61,774 nt of DNA from Rickettsiales bacterium (GTDB taxonomy: Bacteria; Pseudomonadota; Alphaproteobacteria; Rickettsiales; UBA1997): positions 1 to 61,774 of the forward strand of contig JAJTDS010000006.1 of NCBI GenBank assembly GCA_021298605.1, read 5' to 3'. The notes beneath the pieces are model-generated. The model had not been told where the DNA came from. It saw only the letters and a list, made by a program, of their open reading frames with translations, and did not search any database. The translations under genes were made by a program, and so were the position numbers. The first letter of the stretch is position 1, and each line of letters opens with the position of its first letter. Shown in pieces: positions 46,169 to 55,553 of the stretch.

Positions 46169-47908
46169 TTAATTAATATATTTTTCCCTTTCATTAACAA
46201 ATTTGTCGTGAAACTCACGATCTGGTTTTTTAATGCTGTGATTAGGATTTACAATCGTTGCTTTAATAAATATTACTGTTTCTATAATGTTGGTGCTACG
46301 AGATTTATATTTAAAAAGATTGCCAAGAAATGGAATTTCAGAAATAAGAGGGACTCCGATATCGCTATTAACAAATGTCTCATTTAAGAGCCCTCCTATT
46401 ACAAGCACCGAACCACTTTTGATTTTGGCAATAGTTTTCATGGTTCGACTTTTTACAATTGGAACTTTATTGCCCAGAGATTTTCCGTCTGGACCAACTG
46501 ATGGATCGCTCACTTCTCCAGAACGAACTGATAATTTTGGTTCTATATCAAGAACTATTTCACTGGCATCAACATTTATTGATGGAGTAATTTTTAGTTG
46601 TGTACCAATTGGTTCTTCATTTTTAGTGACATTGAGAGTTGATGTTGTAGCAGAGCCACTTCCACCAGTACCTAGCTGGGTAGATTGGCTGGCACTAACT
46701 GTGAAATAAATATATTTTTCAGAGAAATCAAGATTAGCTTCTTGATTATTCATTGCATTAATACGAGGGCTAGAAATTGCTCTAGTGGTACCAAATGTAT
46801 CGAGAAAACCTATCATAGTTGAGAGATTGGCAGTTGCTTTACCGCCAGTGGGTAACTTTATGCTTTTGGCAATGTTTGGTAATTTTATACTTAAAGAGCT
46901 TGCTGCATCGGCAACAGAAGTGTTAGAAGCTGTAAACTGAACTCCATTTTTATCGACTAGGTCCCAATTTATTCCTGATTGGAATTCTTTTTTAAGGTTG
47001 ACTTCAACAACTTTAGCTTCAATTAGAACTTGTGCAGAGCTTGATTTATTTACATCTTCAAGATATTTGGAAATTTCTTGATGTTGAGCTTTTGTTGCAA
47101 AAACAGTAATAATGCCAGCCGGTTTATTGGTTTTGATTGTTGATGCAACTTGTTCTGCCGAAGATCTAGTTTCTACTATTTTGGTTGCTGTTTCCGTTGT
47201 TCCTTCTTCGCTATTGGCAATTATTGGTACCTGAGATGTAGGCGGATTATTGTTGATTTTTTCAATAATTGCATTGAGATTTTCTTCTACCTGACTCCAT
47301 AATTCACTAGATGAAAGAAAGTCAACAAAATAATTTTTATAATAAGGGGCATCTCTTTCGAATCTTAATATTCCATTTTGGTAAGAATATCTCAATTTAC
47401 CAAGAGTTGCAATTCTATCTAAAACTTCTTTTAGTGGTCTTGATCGGGCGTTTAAGATGATTCCTCCACTAATTGAAGGATCAAGGTCAATGTCTATTTT
47501 TGCAACTCTTGCTAACTCAATTAGTGCATCTTTTAGCGGTACTTGTTCAGTTGTGGAAAATGAGATATATTTATCTCCGCCAATTCTTGGTGGAGGTGCG
47601 GTTGCAATCATTTTTGAGAGTTTAGGAATTTCAACTGACTTTCTGTTTTTATTAATATTGGTTTTCGATGGGTTTTCTTTTCCTGTTTTTCTGCCTCCAT
47701 AGATTGATTTTTCAAATTCTTGGCGACTAAGATTTGCTTCTTGATCTATTTTTGTTTCATTTTTAATTTCATCTAGAGAAGTTCTAACATCTTTGCATGC
47801 AAATAAAGTTATAATTAGTAACACTACAAAACTTTTATAAATAGCTTTACTAAGATTATTAGTGAAAGTAATTCTTATATTTGAGTTAATGGTTTTTTTG
47901 TTAAACAC
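46169..47908 (-). CDS. Secretin lipoprotein (MshL/PilQ-type)
   Basis: Outer-membrane ring of a type II secretion or type IV pilus machine. Residues 26-38 end LFAC, a lipobox with C38 (Phe at -2 is non-classical). An STN domain lies near residues 110-180 (SFSTTEQVPLKDALIELARVAKIDIDLD). A low-homology domain with many Thr/Glu follows. The secretin core runs from ~290 (VLIEAKVVEVNLKKEFQSGINWD) to the signature VPLISEIPFLGNLFKYKS near residue 528. The 579 residues suit MshL-like secretins. It is divergent from nuoF and heads a four-gene run with an ABC permease, an unknown protein and nadC. The gspF at 28 kb may belong to the same machine. Confidence 0.9.
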   Translation of the reverse strand: MFNKKTINSNIRITFTNNLSKAIYKSFVVLLIITLFACKDVRTSLDEIKNETKIDQEANLSRQEFEKSIYGGRKTGKENPSKTNINKNRKSVEIPKLSKMIATAPPPRIGGDKYISFSTTEQVPLKDALIELARVAKIDIDLDPSISGGIILNARSRPLKEVLDRIATLGKLRYSYQNGILRFERDAPYYKNYFVDFLSSSELWSQVEENLNAIIEKINNNPPTSQVPIIANSEEGTTETATKIVETRSSAEQVASTIKTNKPAGIITVFATKAQHQEISKYLEDVNKSSSAQVLIEAKVVEVNLKKEFQSGINWDLVDKNGVQFTASNTSVADAASSLSIKLPNIAKSIKLPTGGKATANLSTMIGFLDTFGTTRAISSPRINAMNNQEANLDFSEKYIYFTVSASQSTQLGTGGSGSATTSTLNVTKNEEPIGTQLKITPSINVDASEIVLDIEPKLSVRSGEVSDPSVGPDGKSLGNKVPIVKSRTMKTIAKIKSGSVLVIGGLLNETFVNSDIGVPLISEIPFLGNLFKYKSRSTNIIETVIFIKATIVNPNHSIKKPDREFHDKFVNEREKYIN

Positions 47909-48072
47909 AGCAATGTAATTTGCAAAATAGTTGATTGATTTTTTAAGTGATTAAAAATATCATTACCAAATGAAATAAAACTTGATTTTTGTAAGATTTA
48001 TCAAAAAATAACTAAAAATTTATAGATTGATAAAATGAGATAATTAAAAATCAAGCTTTTTAGAAAACTAAA

Positions 48073-48101
48073 TTGAGATTTTTACTAAAATTGGTTTTAT
48101 A
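48073..48101 (+). promoter_or_regulatory. Putative promoter for nuoF
   Basis: TTGAGA (48073-48078), 17-bp spacer, TTTATA (48096-48101), 54 bp before the nuoF ATG within the 247-bp divergent region with the secretin gene. Matches are moderate, so a different site in this AT-rich tract is possible. Confidence 0.4.
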
Positions 48102-48155
48102 AGTCAATATAAAATAAAAAGATTAACAAGCAAAACTTAACTAATCAAATAAAAT

Positions 48156-49433
48156 ATGATTAAAGAATCAGATAAAATTTTTACCAACTTATATGGGTAT
48201 CAATCTTCTAAATTAGAAGAGGCAAAGCAAAGAGGAGATTGGCTTAACACTAAAAGTTTTCTTGATAATGGTTCAGAGTGGATAATTGAACAAGTTAAAC
48301 AATCTGGCTTGAGGGGTAGAGGTGGTGCAGGTTTTCCAACTGGTATGAAATGGTCTTTTATTCCTAAAAAAAATAATCTAAGTCAAGATTCTAAGCCCCA
48401 TTATCTAGTAATTAATGCCGATGAATCAGAGCCAGGAACCTGTAAAGATAGAGATATTATAAGAAATGAGCCTCACAAATTATTAGAAGGATGTCTTCTT
48501 GCATCAAGAGCAATAAATGCTAATGTTTGTTATATTTATATTCGTGGTGAATATTATAACGAAGCTAGAGTAATGCAAAAAGCAATTGATGAAGCTTATG
48601 AAGCGGGATTAATTGGCAAAAATGCTTGTAATAGTGGTTGGGATCTCGATATATTTATACATCGCGGTGCTGGTGCATATATTTGCGGAGAAGAAACCGC
48701 ATTATTAGAAAGCTTAGAGGGAAATAAAGGTCAACCAAGATTAAAGCCTCCTTTTCCTGCTTTAATAGGTCTTTATGGGTGCCCTACAGTTATTAACAAT
48801 GTTGAGTCAATTGCAGTGGTTCCAACCATAATTCGCAGGGGTGCTTCTTGGTTTTCTGGTTTAGGAAGAGAAAAAAACACTGGAACCAAAATATTTTGCA
48901 TTTCAGGGCATGTTAATAAACCATGCAATGTTGAAGAAGAAATGGGCATTCCATTAAAAGAATTAATAGAAAAATATGCTGGCGGAGTTAGGGGTGGTTG
49001 GGATAATCTTCTTGCTGTAATTCCGGGTGGCTCTTCTGTGCCAATGATAAAAAAAGAAGTTTGTGACACTGTTTTGATGGATTTTGATTCCCTCAAAGCG
49101 GTAGGGACTGGCCTTGGAACTGCCGGAATTATCGTTATGGATAAGAGTACGGATATTATTAAGGCAATTGCCAGATTATCACATTTTTATAAGCATGAAT
49201 CTTGCGGTCAATGTACTCCATGCCGTGAAGGAACGGGTTGGTTAATGAGAATTATGGATAGAATGGTTGAGGGCAATGCAAAGGTTGAAGAAATCGATCA
49301 ATTATATAATTTAACCAAACAAATAGAAGGTCATACTATTTGTGCTTTGGGGGATGCTGCATCTTGGCCTGTGCAGGGTTTAATCAAAAATTTTCGTGAT
49401 GAAATGGTGGAAAGAATTAAAATTAATCAATAA
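48156..49433 (+). CDS. nuoF: NADH-quinone oxidoreductase subunit F
   Basis: FMN- and NADH-binding subunit of complex I. FMN site: [19 protein letters not shown] near residue 48. NADH region: [21 protein letters not shown] near residue 170. The N3 cluster ligands are in [15 protein letters not shown] near residue 350 with a fourth Cys in [11 protein letters not shown] near residue 395. The 425 residues are normal. It stands alone between a divergent secretin and ftsH, without nuoE or nuoG; the same dispersal of nuoF is known in Rickettsia. About 83 bp follow before ftsH. Confidence 0.96.
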   Translation: MIKESDKIFTNLYGYQSSKLEEAKQRGDWLNTKSFLDNGSEWIIEQVKQSGLRGRGGAGFPTGMKWSFIPKKNNLSQDSKPHYLVINADESEPGTCKDRDIIRNEPHKLLEGCLLASRAINANVCYIYIRGEYYNEARVMQKAIDEAYEAGLIGKNACNSGWDLDIFIHRGAGAYICGEETALLESLEGNKGQPRLKPPFPALIGLYGCPTVINNVESIAVVPTIIRRGASWFSGLGREKNTGTKIFCISGHVNKPCNVEEEMGIPLKELIEKYAGGVRGGWDNLLAVIPGGSSVPMIKKEVCDTVLMDFDSLKAVGTGLGTAGIIVMDKSTDIIKAIARLSHFYKHESCGQCTPCREGTGWLMRIMDRMVEGNAKVEEIDQLYNLTKQIEGHTICALGDAASWPVQGLIKNFRDEMVERIKINQ

Positions 49434-49516
49434 TTAATTTATTTTAATTTAGTTCTTGAAAAGAGGTGTTATTATAACTATATCTTAAAAACTATTAAAA
49501 ATTGAGTTTTAAAAAA

Positions 49517-51376
49517 ATGAAAAATAATCGTAAAAATCTTCTTATATGGGCAGCAATTTTGCTTCCAATGCTTCTTGTTGCTATTTTTAATAAAGAAGGA
49601 GAGGGTAAAAAAATTACATTTAGTGAATTTATAGCTAAAGTTGAAACGAAAGAGGTTGGAAGTGTTGAAATTAAGGGTTCAGAGCTAGTGGGAAAGTTAA
49701 AAGATGGTAGTGAATTTTTTACCAACCTCCCTAATTATCCAGATCTCATTGATAAATTACAAGAAAATCAAGTAGAAATTGAAGTTCTGCCACTAGTTAG
49801 TAAGTCAGAAAAAATAATTGGCGGTCTTATAGGTTGGTTGCCTTTAATTATTATGGTTGCTCTGTGGATAATGTTTGCTAAGGGTTTATCAGCAAATAGC
49901 AATAAGGCTTTAGGTTTTGGAAAATCAAGAGCTAAGCTATTGCAAGAAAATAAAAATAAAGTTACTTTCGCCGATGTTGCTGGAATTGACGAGGCAAAGC
50001 AAGAGTTATCAGAAATTGTTGATTTTTTGAAAGAGCCAAAAAAATACACTGAATTAGGAGCAAAAATTCCTCGTGGTTGTATATTAATAGGCTCTCCGGG
50101 AACTGGTAAAACATTGCTTGCAAGAGCAATTGCTGGTGAAGCAGGTGTCCCATTTTTCTCAATTTCTGGCTCTGATTTTGTTGAAATGTTTGTTGGTGTT
50201 GGTGCAAGTAGGGTTCGTGATATGTTTGAGCAGGCAAAAAAATCTGCTCCCTGTATTCTGTTTATTGATGAAATTGATGCGGTTGGTAGGCATCGCGGTA
50301 GTGGTGTTGGTGGAGGCAATGATGAAAGAGAGCAAACTTTAAATCAATTATTAGTTGAGATGGATGGGTTCTCTGACAATGAAGGAGTCATTGTTATTGC
50401 TGCTACCAATAGGCCAGATGTTTTGGATAGAGCATTATTGAGGCCGGGTAGATTCGATCGCCAAATAAATGTCCCAAACCCCGATATTTCTGGTAGAGAG
50501 CAAATTATAGCGGTTCACATTAAAAAAATTATCACTGATTCCGATGTTAATATTAGAACTCTTGCTAAAGGAACTCCGGGTTTTGCAGGCGCTGATCTTG
50601 CTAATTTAATCAATGAAGGTGCTTTAATGGCGGCAAGAACTGGTAAAAAATTAGTATCAATGCAAAATCTTGAAGATGCAAAAGATAAAATAATGATGGG
50701 TCCAGAACGAAGAACTATGATAATGCAAAAAGAAGAAAAAGAGCTTACTGCCTATCACGAAGCTGGGCATGCAATTACGGCAATTAATTGCCCTAATTCT
50801 GACCCAATACATAAAGCAACAATAATTCCTAGAGGTAGAGCTCTTGGCTTAGTGATGAGGCTTCCAGATAAAGATAGATTTTCAGTTACTAGAGCAAAAT
50901 TGCTCGATGATCTAGTTGTAGCAATGGGTGGTAGAGCATCTGAAGAAATAATATTTGGTTATGATAAAGTTACCACAGGTGCATCTTCAGATATTGAACA
51001 AGCTACTCAAATGGCAAGAAGTATGGTTACTCGTTGGGGTTTAAGTGATAAGCTTGGCTCTATTGACTACACTCAAGATACAGAATCAAAATATGGAATC
51101 AACACTCAAAAATTCTCTGATAATACAATGCAAACAATTGATGATGAAATTAAAAGAATCGTTGATGAAGCTCTTAGTAAGGCAAAAAAAATTATCAATG
51201 AAAAAAGAGCCGATATTGAAACTCTTGCAAAAGCCTTGCTTGAATATGAAACTCTTAGTGGCGATGAAATAAAAGATTTGCTTGCAGGCATTGAAATTAG
51301 GAAAATAGAGCCACAAAACTTAGAAAAAACAGAAAGCAACCAATCGGTAATTAGCTCAATTAATAATCATAATTAA
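49517..51376 (+). CDS. ftsH: ATP-dependent zinc metalloprotease FtsH
   Basis: Membrane AAA+ protease for quality control and regulated proteolysis. I start at ATG 49517 (MKNNRKNLL), 619 residues; an in-frame TTG 15 bp earlier adds five residues. Two helices (about 8-25 and 98-120) flank a periplasmic domain. Walker A is GSPGTGKT, Walker [12 protein letters not shown], and the second region of homology [20 protein letters not shown]. The zinc site is HEAGH with the third Asp/Glu further on. The C-terminal ~100 residues end with [13 protein letters not shown] and a Glu/Ser/Asn tail. Downstream, 137 bp separate it from the TpsB gene. Confidence 0.97.
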   Translation: MKNNRKNLLIWAAILLPMLLVAIFNKEGEGKKITFSEFIAKVETKEVGSVEIKGSELVGKLKDGSEFFTNLPNYPDLIDKLQENQVEIEVLPLVSKSEKIIGGLIGWLPLIIMVALWIMFAKGLSANSNKALGFGKSRAKLLQENKNKVTFADVAGIDEAKQELSEIVDFLKEPKKYTELGAKIPRGCILIGSPGTGKTLLARAIAGEAGVPFFSISGSDFVEMFVGVGASRVRDMFEQAKKSAPCILFIDEIDAVGRHRGSGVGGGNDEREQTLNQLLVEMDGFSDNEGVIVIAATNRPDVLDRALLRPGRFDRQINVPNPDISGREQIIAVHIKKIITDSDVNIRTLAKGTPGFAGADLANLINEGALMAARTGKKLVSMQNLEDAKDKIMMGPERRTMIMQKEEKELTAYHEAGHAITAINCPNSDPIHKATIIPRGRALGLVMRLPDKDRFSVTRAKLLDDLVVAMGGRASEEIIFGYDKVTTGASSDIEQATQMARSMVTRWGLSDKLGSIDYTQDTESKYGINTQKFSDNTMQTIDDEIKRIVDEALSKAKKIINEKRADIETLAKALLEYETLSGDEIKDLLAGIEIRKIEPQNLEKTESNQSVISSINNHN

Positions 51377-51513
51377 TATTTTCTGCTTATTATTAATTTA
51401 TTCTTTTTCTATATTCTTTTAATTGATTGATAATAATCTTGTTTAATGCAATATTCATAATAGTTGCTGTCTTTATTTCAGTAGCTACTATATTATATTA
51501 CCTACAAATCTAA

Positions 51514-53328
51514 ATGGCAAAAAATTTTATTTATTTTTCAATATTAATATTTTTCTTATTTTGCAGTAAAAATTTAAGAGCAAGTGATTTTAATCAAATT
51601 ATTCAAAATCAAAAGCAATTAGATGATAAGTTGGAGGTAGATAGAGAGCTAGTTGAAGAGGTAGATAAAAAAATTCAGGACAAATCTCCGCTGGTAAAAA
51701 AAGAAGATGATTTTCTTGCTAGAAAAGAATGTAATATTGTTAATCAAATAAAATTTGATAATATTTTGGTAATCACTAATAGTCAAAAATTAGAGATTAA
51801 TAAAAAATTTACTAAAGATTGTTTTACAAAATATGATGCCAAATTACTAAAAGCATATATTCAAAGAGAACTTGAAAATAAAGGCTTCACTAAATCTTAC
51901 CCCAGATTTAATTTCACATTATTGGAAAAGAAAATTTTAATCATAGAAATTAATAAACACTATATAGAATCAATAAAATTAAGCACTAACAATATTGTTG
52001 ACAGTAGTGTTGTAGCAAAATTTAAATTAGCACTTGCTTTTGGTTATTTGAAAAATGATAGTGAGTTTAATTTGGAAAAGATTGAAATGGGAATAAAAAA
52101 TTTTAATTCTCTTGCCTCAAATAAAGCGAGTTATGAAGTTATTGCTGGTAGTGATGATGACCATTCAATTATTGTAGTTAAGAATTATACTAATAAACAT
52201 CATAAAATTTTATTAAATTATGATAATTTTGGTAATTTAATTTTTAATAAAAATAGGATAAATACGGGCATAAGAATTGATAATTTATTCAAAATTAATG
52301 ATAGTTTTAATTTTAGCTCAACTATTAATCAAACTGCTTTAGTTCAATCAAAATTCTTGCCATATATAAGCAATCCTTCTGATGAAGATAAATATAACCT
52401 AGTTTCGGCAGTTGATTTCACGATTCCTATTGATAATTATCAAATGGGCTATTCCTTTCAAAAGCAAGATTATCAATATCAAAGCAATAAAGGCCTAGAA
52501 AATGGTTTTGTTGTTAATCATAAAATTTCACTTAGAAATAACTTATTTAACACAAATGACTATCGCTTGATTTTAAGGAGTTCAATTAGATTAAGAGAAA
52601 TTAAAAATAGAATAAATTATCAAATTTTACAAAATAATAGCTTTAATTCAAGTTTTATATCGCTTGGATTATCGCAAATTATAAAATTGAAGGATGGTGA
52701 ATTATTTCTCAAGCCAACATTTATTAAATCATTTGATAAAATTAATGCAACCAATGATTCCAAATATCTCCAGCTTAATCAAGAACATAAAAATTTTGAT
52801 TTATTTGAAATATATGGCGATTATCAACAAAAAATTAAATTTGGTAAAATCTTATCAACTCTAGCAAACAAAGATTCAATCTTAAATAGCGACTTGAAGT
52901 TAAATTATAATTTAGCGATTAATGGTCAATTTGTAAAAAGAAAAATAGCCAATGCCGATAAAATATCAATAGGAGGAGTTTCTTCAGTGAGAGGTTTTAA
53001 TAATTCATCAATTAGCGGTGATATTGGTTATTTTATTAGAAATGATTTAACGATTAATTTAAGCGATTTAAGAAATGAAGAATTTTATAAAAACCTTGAA
53101 TTGGGAGTTTTTTATGATTATGGAGCAGTAAGAAATATAGGTTATCGATCTGGAAGGCTTAGTAGTGTTGGTTTAACATTTAATTCTAAGCCAAAAATTA
53201 TTGTTAAAAAATTCGATAAATTACAATTTAATAGTCAATTGAGTTTAGCTAAAACTTTAACAGACTCTAAATTAGAAAGTAATAACAATAAATATGCTGT
53301 TTATTATAGGTTAGGGCTTGAAATATAG
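51514..53328 (+). CDS. Two-partner secretion outer-membrane transporter (TpsB/FhaC family)
   Basis: Omp85-superfamily porin that exports one large TpsA protein. Residues 1-23 form a signal peptide (FFLFCSKNLRASD). A charged linker, then two POTRA-like domains (residues ~75-235: NQIKFDNILVITNS and KKILIIEINKHYIESIKLS), then the barrel with KISIGGVSSVRGFNNSSISGDIGYFIRND, the VRGF/Y motif of TpsB, and the terminal strand AVYYRLGLEI. Length of 604 fits. TpsA partners normally sit alongside; none does here, the next gene being coaBC in the opposite direction. A possible -35 TTGATA and -10 AATATT with a 17-bp gap lie in the 137-bp upstream region. Confidence 0.86.
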   Translation: MAKNFIYFSILIFFLFCSKNLRASDFNQIIQNQKQLDDKLEVDRELVEEVDKKIQDKSPLVKKEDDFLARKECNIVNQIKFDNILVITNSQKLEINKKFTKDCFTKYDAKLLKAYIQRELENKGFTKSYPRFNFTLLEKKILIIEINKHYIESIKLSTNNIVDSSVVAKFKLALAFGYLKNDSEFNLEKIEMGIKNFNSLASNKASYEVIAGSDDDHSIIVVKNYTNKHHKILLNYDNFGNLIFNKNRINTGIRIDNLFKINDSFNFSSTINQTALVQSKFLPYISNPSDEDKYNLVSAVDFTIPIDNYQMGYSFQKQDYQYQSNKGLENGFVVNHKISLRNNLFNTNDYRLILRSSIRLREIKNRINYQILQNNSFNSSFISLGLSQIIKLKDGELFLKPTFIKSFDKINATNDSKYLQLNQEHKNFDLFEIYGDYQQKIKFGKILSTLANKDSILNSDLKLNYNLAINGQFVKRKIANADKISIGGVSSVRGFNNSSISGDIGYFIRNDLTINLSDLRNEEFYKNLELGVFYDYGAVRNIGYRSGRLSSVGLTFNSKPKIIVKKFDKLQFNSQLSLAKTLTDSKLESNNNKYAVYYRLGLEI

Positions 53329-53380
53329 GCGGTTTCTAAGTTTGTGGTTTATTAAATTATAGTTTTGTTTGCTAAATTTA

Positions 53381-54580
53381 TTAGATTTTTGAAATAATTA
53401 ACTCTACTATTTTCTTAGCTAAAAACTTCTTAGTGATAATGCCTAAATTATTTGTTAAGCTTTTATCAATAATGATTGCCTCGGTAAATTCATTTCCAAA
53501 TACTTTGCCATTTTGTAAGCTGTTTGCAACTATTATATCGCAGTTCTTTTTTTCAAGTTTTTGCCTTGCCATATTTTCTCTAGTTGTGGTGTCAATATCG
53601 GCATCTTCGGCAGCAAAGCCAATAACTAGAGGAGGTCTTGATTTGTTATTGGCGATATCTTTCAATATATCAATATTTTGCTCTAATTCCAAGGTTAAAT
53701 TTTGCTTGTCACCTTTTTTAATTTTGCTAATACTAAAATTCTTTATTTTAAAATCACAAACTGCCGCACAAGATATAAAAGCAAAAGATTGCGATAGGTT
53801 TTCTAAAATTGCTTTATGCATTTGTTGGCTATTTTTAACTCTAATTATTTGCGAGGAAGGTAAATTAATAGGTTTAAAAATATTGCTAGCAACAAATATT
53901 ACTTCTGCACCAGATAAATAAAGCTCCTCGGCAATTGATATTGCTTGCATCCCAGAAGAAAAATTACCAATAAATCTAACCGAATCAATGGCTTCAAATG
54001 TTGCTCCGCCAGAGATAATAATTTTTTTACCCTGTAATTTTCGTTGATTAGAGAGAGTATTATTAATTTTCTCGATAATTACATTAATATTAGCCATTTT
54101 TCCAACTCCTATTTCTCCGCAAGCGAGAATATCAATTTCTGGTTCAATGATAACAACTCCTCTAGCTCTTAATTTTTCAATATTTTCGATATTACTAGCA
54201 CTATTCCACATTCTTTCATTCATTGCTGGAGCTATAACCAATCTTTTGTTAGAGGCAATAATAGTAGTAGAAGCTAAGTCATCCGCATATCCATTAGCAA
54301 TTTTAGCAATAAAATCTGCACTGGCGGGAGCTACAACGATTAAGTCGCTAGATCTAGATAATTCAATATGATTGATTTTTGCTTCTTGATTGGCACAAAA
54401 TAAATCGCTTAATGTTTCATTGCCACTAATTGATGTTAATAATAAAGGTGTAATAAATTCTGCTCCACCTTTAGTTAAAATAGGGGTTATTTGATAATTT
54501 TGTTTTTTAAGTAAGCGAATTGCCTCAACCGCTTTATAGCAAGCAACACTACCAGTAATGATAAATAATATTTTGTTCAT
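53381..54580 (-). CDS. coaBC: Phosphopantothenoylcysteine synthetase/decarboxylase
   Basis: Two consecutive steps of coenzyme A synthesis. The CoaC flavoprotein half has SVACYKAVEAIRLLK, HIELSRSSDLIVVAPASADFIAKIANG with the catalytic His, PAMNERMW (substrate recognition) and ACGEIGVGKMA (Cys on the clamp). The CoaB half begins GKKIIISGGATFEAIDSVRFIGNFSSGMQ and includes the IKKGDKQNLTLELEQNIDIL and GFAAED segments. The 399 residues are standard. It faces the virB2 pilin gene across a 161-bp region that holds a perfect palindrome, and is tail-to-tail with the TpsB gene (52-bp gap). Confidence 0.95.
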   Translation of the reverse strand: MNKILFIITGSVACYKAVEAIRLLKKQNYQITPILTKGGAEFITPLLLTSISGNETLSDLFCANQEAKINHIELSRSSDLIVVAPASADFIAKIANGYADDLASTTIIASNKRLVIAPAMNERMWNSASNIENIEKLRARGVVIIEPEIDILACGEIGVGKMANINVIIEKINNTLSNQRKLQGKKIIISGGATFEAIDSVRFIGNFSSGMQAISIAEELYLSGAEVIFVASNIFKPINLPSSQIIRVKNSQQMHKAILENLSQSFAFISCAAVCDFKIKNFSISKIKKGDKQNLTLELEQNIDILKDIANNKSRPPLVIGFAAEDADIDTTTRENMARQKLEKKNCDIIVANSLQNGKVFGNEFTEAIIIDKSLTNNLGIITKKFLAKKIVELIISKI

Positions 54581-54621
54581 AATTCTTGTTTTAAAGTTAA
54601 AGTTTTATTAAAATCTGCCTA

Positions 54622-54648
54622 TTTATTTTATTTGACAAATAAAATAAA
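54622..54648. promoter_or_regulatory. Perfect 27-bp palindrome between coaBC and virB2
   Basis: The half-site TTTATTTTATTTG (54622-54634) is mirrored exactly around one central A (54635) by its complement (54636-54648). Within it TTGACA (54632-54637) is a perfect -35 box for the virB2 direction, though the -10 at 17 bp (AAATTT) is poor; a TATAAA at 54681-54686 is another candidate. A repressor binding here would cover the -35 site. Being upstream of both genes it is unlikely to be a terminator. Confidence 0.55.
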
Positions 54649-54741
54649 GCTATTAAATTTATTGCTAGGATTTTGTTTAGTATAAAACTATTCAACTTAA
54701 GAGTAATTAAATAATATAAATTCAACTTATTTTAAGTATCT

Positions 54742-55116
54742 ATGAAAAAAATTGTAAAAAACTTCGCTAAATTATTAGCTTTCTGCTTTTTAAGCCTAGT
54801 GGTTAGTCAATCTTCTGCTTTTGCACAAAGTACAGTTAGTGTTGATGATAACCCACTTTCAAGAGTTTTGTGTAACGTTTATAAAATCACTACTGGTAAT
54901 GCTGGTAAAACCTTTTGTGCCTTTGCAATCGTTGCTGCTGGTGTGGGTTTCTTTACTGGTAAATTAAACTGGGGTTTGTTAATAGCTCTTGTTCTTGGTA
55001 TCTCTGCAATTTTTGGTGCTCCTAAAATCATCAGTGCAATCACTGGAACTAGTGGTCTAACTTGTGATACTCAAAAAGATATTCAAGAAGCAGGATCTTC
55101 TAATGTAGTTAAATAA
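54742..55116 (+). CDS. virB2: VirB2/TrbC-type major pilin of a type IV secretion system
   Basis: Small pilin that polymerises into the T4SS pilus. Signal peptide to about residue 29 (SSAFAQ), then the mature protein STVSVDDNPLSRVLCNVYKI, a first helix GKTFCAFAIVAAGVGFFTG, a positive loop (KLNW) and a second helix GLLIALVLGISAIFGAPKII. This two-helix order matches VirB2, and the length of 124 and Cys at the start of the mature protein look rickettsial. Four Cys remain (two likely disulfide-paired). No other vir/rvh gene is near. It is 19 bp upstream of rpmB and reads as one transcript with it. Confidence 0.85.
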   Translation: MKKIVKNFAKLLAFCFLSLVVSQSSAFAQSTVSVDDNPLSRVLCNVYKITTGNAGKTFCAFAIVAAGVGFFTGKLNWGLLIALVLGISAIFGAPKIISAITGTSGLTCDTQKDIQEAGSSNVVK

Positions 55117-55135
55117 TAAAAAACTTATAAATCAA

Positions 55136-55474
55136 ATGTCTCGTATCTGCGAACTACTTTCAGTAAAACCAATGAGTGGGAATCAAGTTTCCCACTCTAA
55201 CCGCAAAACTCGTCGTCGTTTTTTGCCAAATCTTAAAACTATTGGTTTCTTTAGCGAAACTCTTGGTGCCAACTTAAAGCTTAAAGTTGCAACTTCTACC
55301 CTTAGAACCATCAACAAATATGGTAATATTGATAGTTTTTTGGTAAATTTTCGTTTTAATAAACTAAGTGATATTGGTAAAAAACTAAGAGTTAAAATTA
55401 AGAAAAAACTAATTGCATCTAATCGTTTATCTGAAATAGAAATTGTAAAACAAAAAAAATCTACTAAAGCATAG
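55136..55474 (+). CDS. rpmB: Ribosomal protein L28
   Basis: 50S subunit protein. MSRICELLSVKPMSGNQVSHSNRKTRRRFLPNLK is the family start, with the basic KTRRRF motif, and KVATSTLRTINKYGNIDSFLVNF continues the fold. The 112 residues are 10-15 longer than in most alphaproteobacteria because of a Lys/Ile-rich C-terminal tail. The gene is 19 bp after the pilin gene, with an A-rich leader instead of a Shine-Dalgarno, and is followed by a good terminator. Coupling to a pilin rather than to a ribosomal gene such as rpmE is unusual. Confidence 0.94.
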   Translation: MSRICELLSVKPMSGNQVSHSNRKTRRRFLPNLKTIGFFSETLGANLKLKVATSTLRTINKYGNIDSFLVNFRFNKLSDIGKKLRVKIKKKLIASNRLSEIEIVKQKKSTKA

Positions 55475-55488
55475 TTAGATATATTTTC

Positions 55489-55531
55489 TCCCAGTTAAGT
55501 TCTTAATAAAAGACATTTAGCTGGGATTTTT
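55489..55531 (+). terminator. Intrinsic terminator after rpmB
   Basis: An 11-bp stem with TCCCAG core (55489-55499 with 55516-55526), a 16-base loop and a T run (55527-55531, TTTTTATT on) 15 bp after the rpmB stop. This is the most convincing intrinsic terminator in the window and separates virB2-rpmB from the cyclophilin gene. Confidence 0.75.
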
Positions 55532-55553
55532 ATTAATTTTAAAAAAATAAATT

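Noticed and set aside
46287..46709. Long open frame antisense to the secretin gene
   Set aside because: It has no recognisable family motif and mirrors the codon pattern of the secretin; treated as a shadow.
49768..50319. Long open frame antisense to ftsH
   Set aside because: The + strand carries the complete FtsH AAA region here; the antisense product has no family features.
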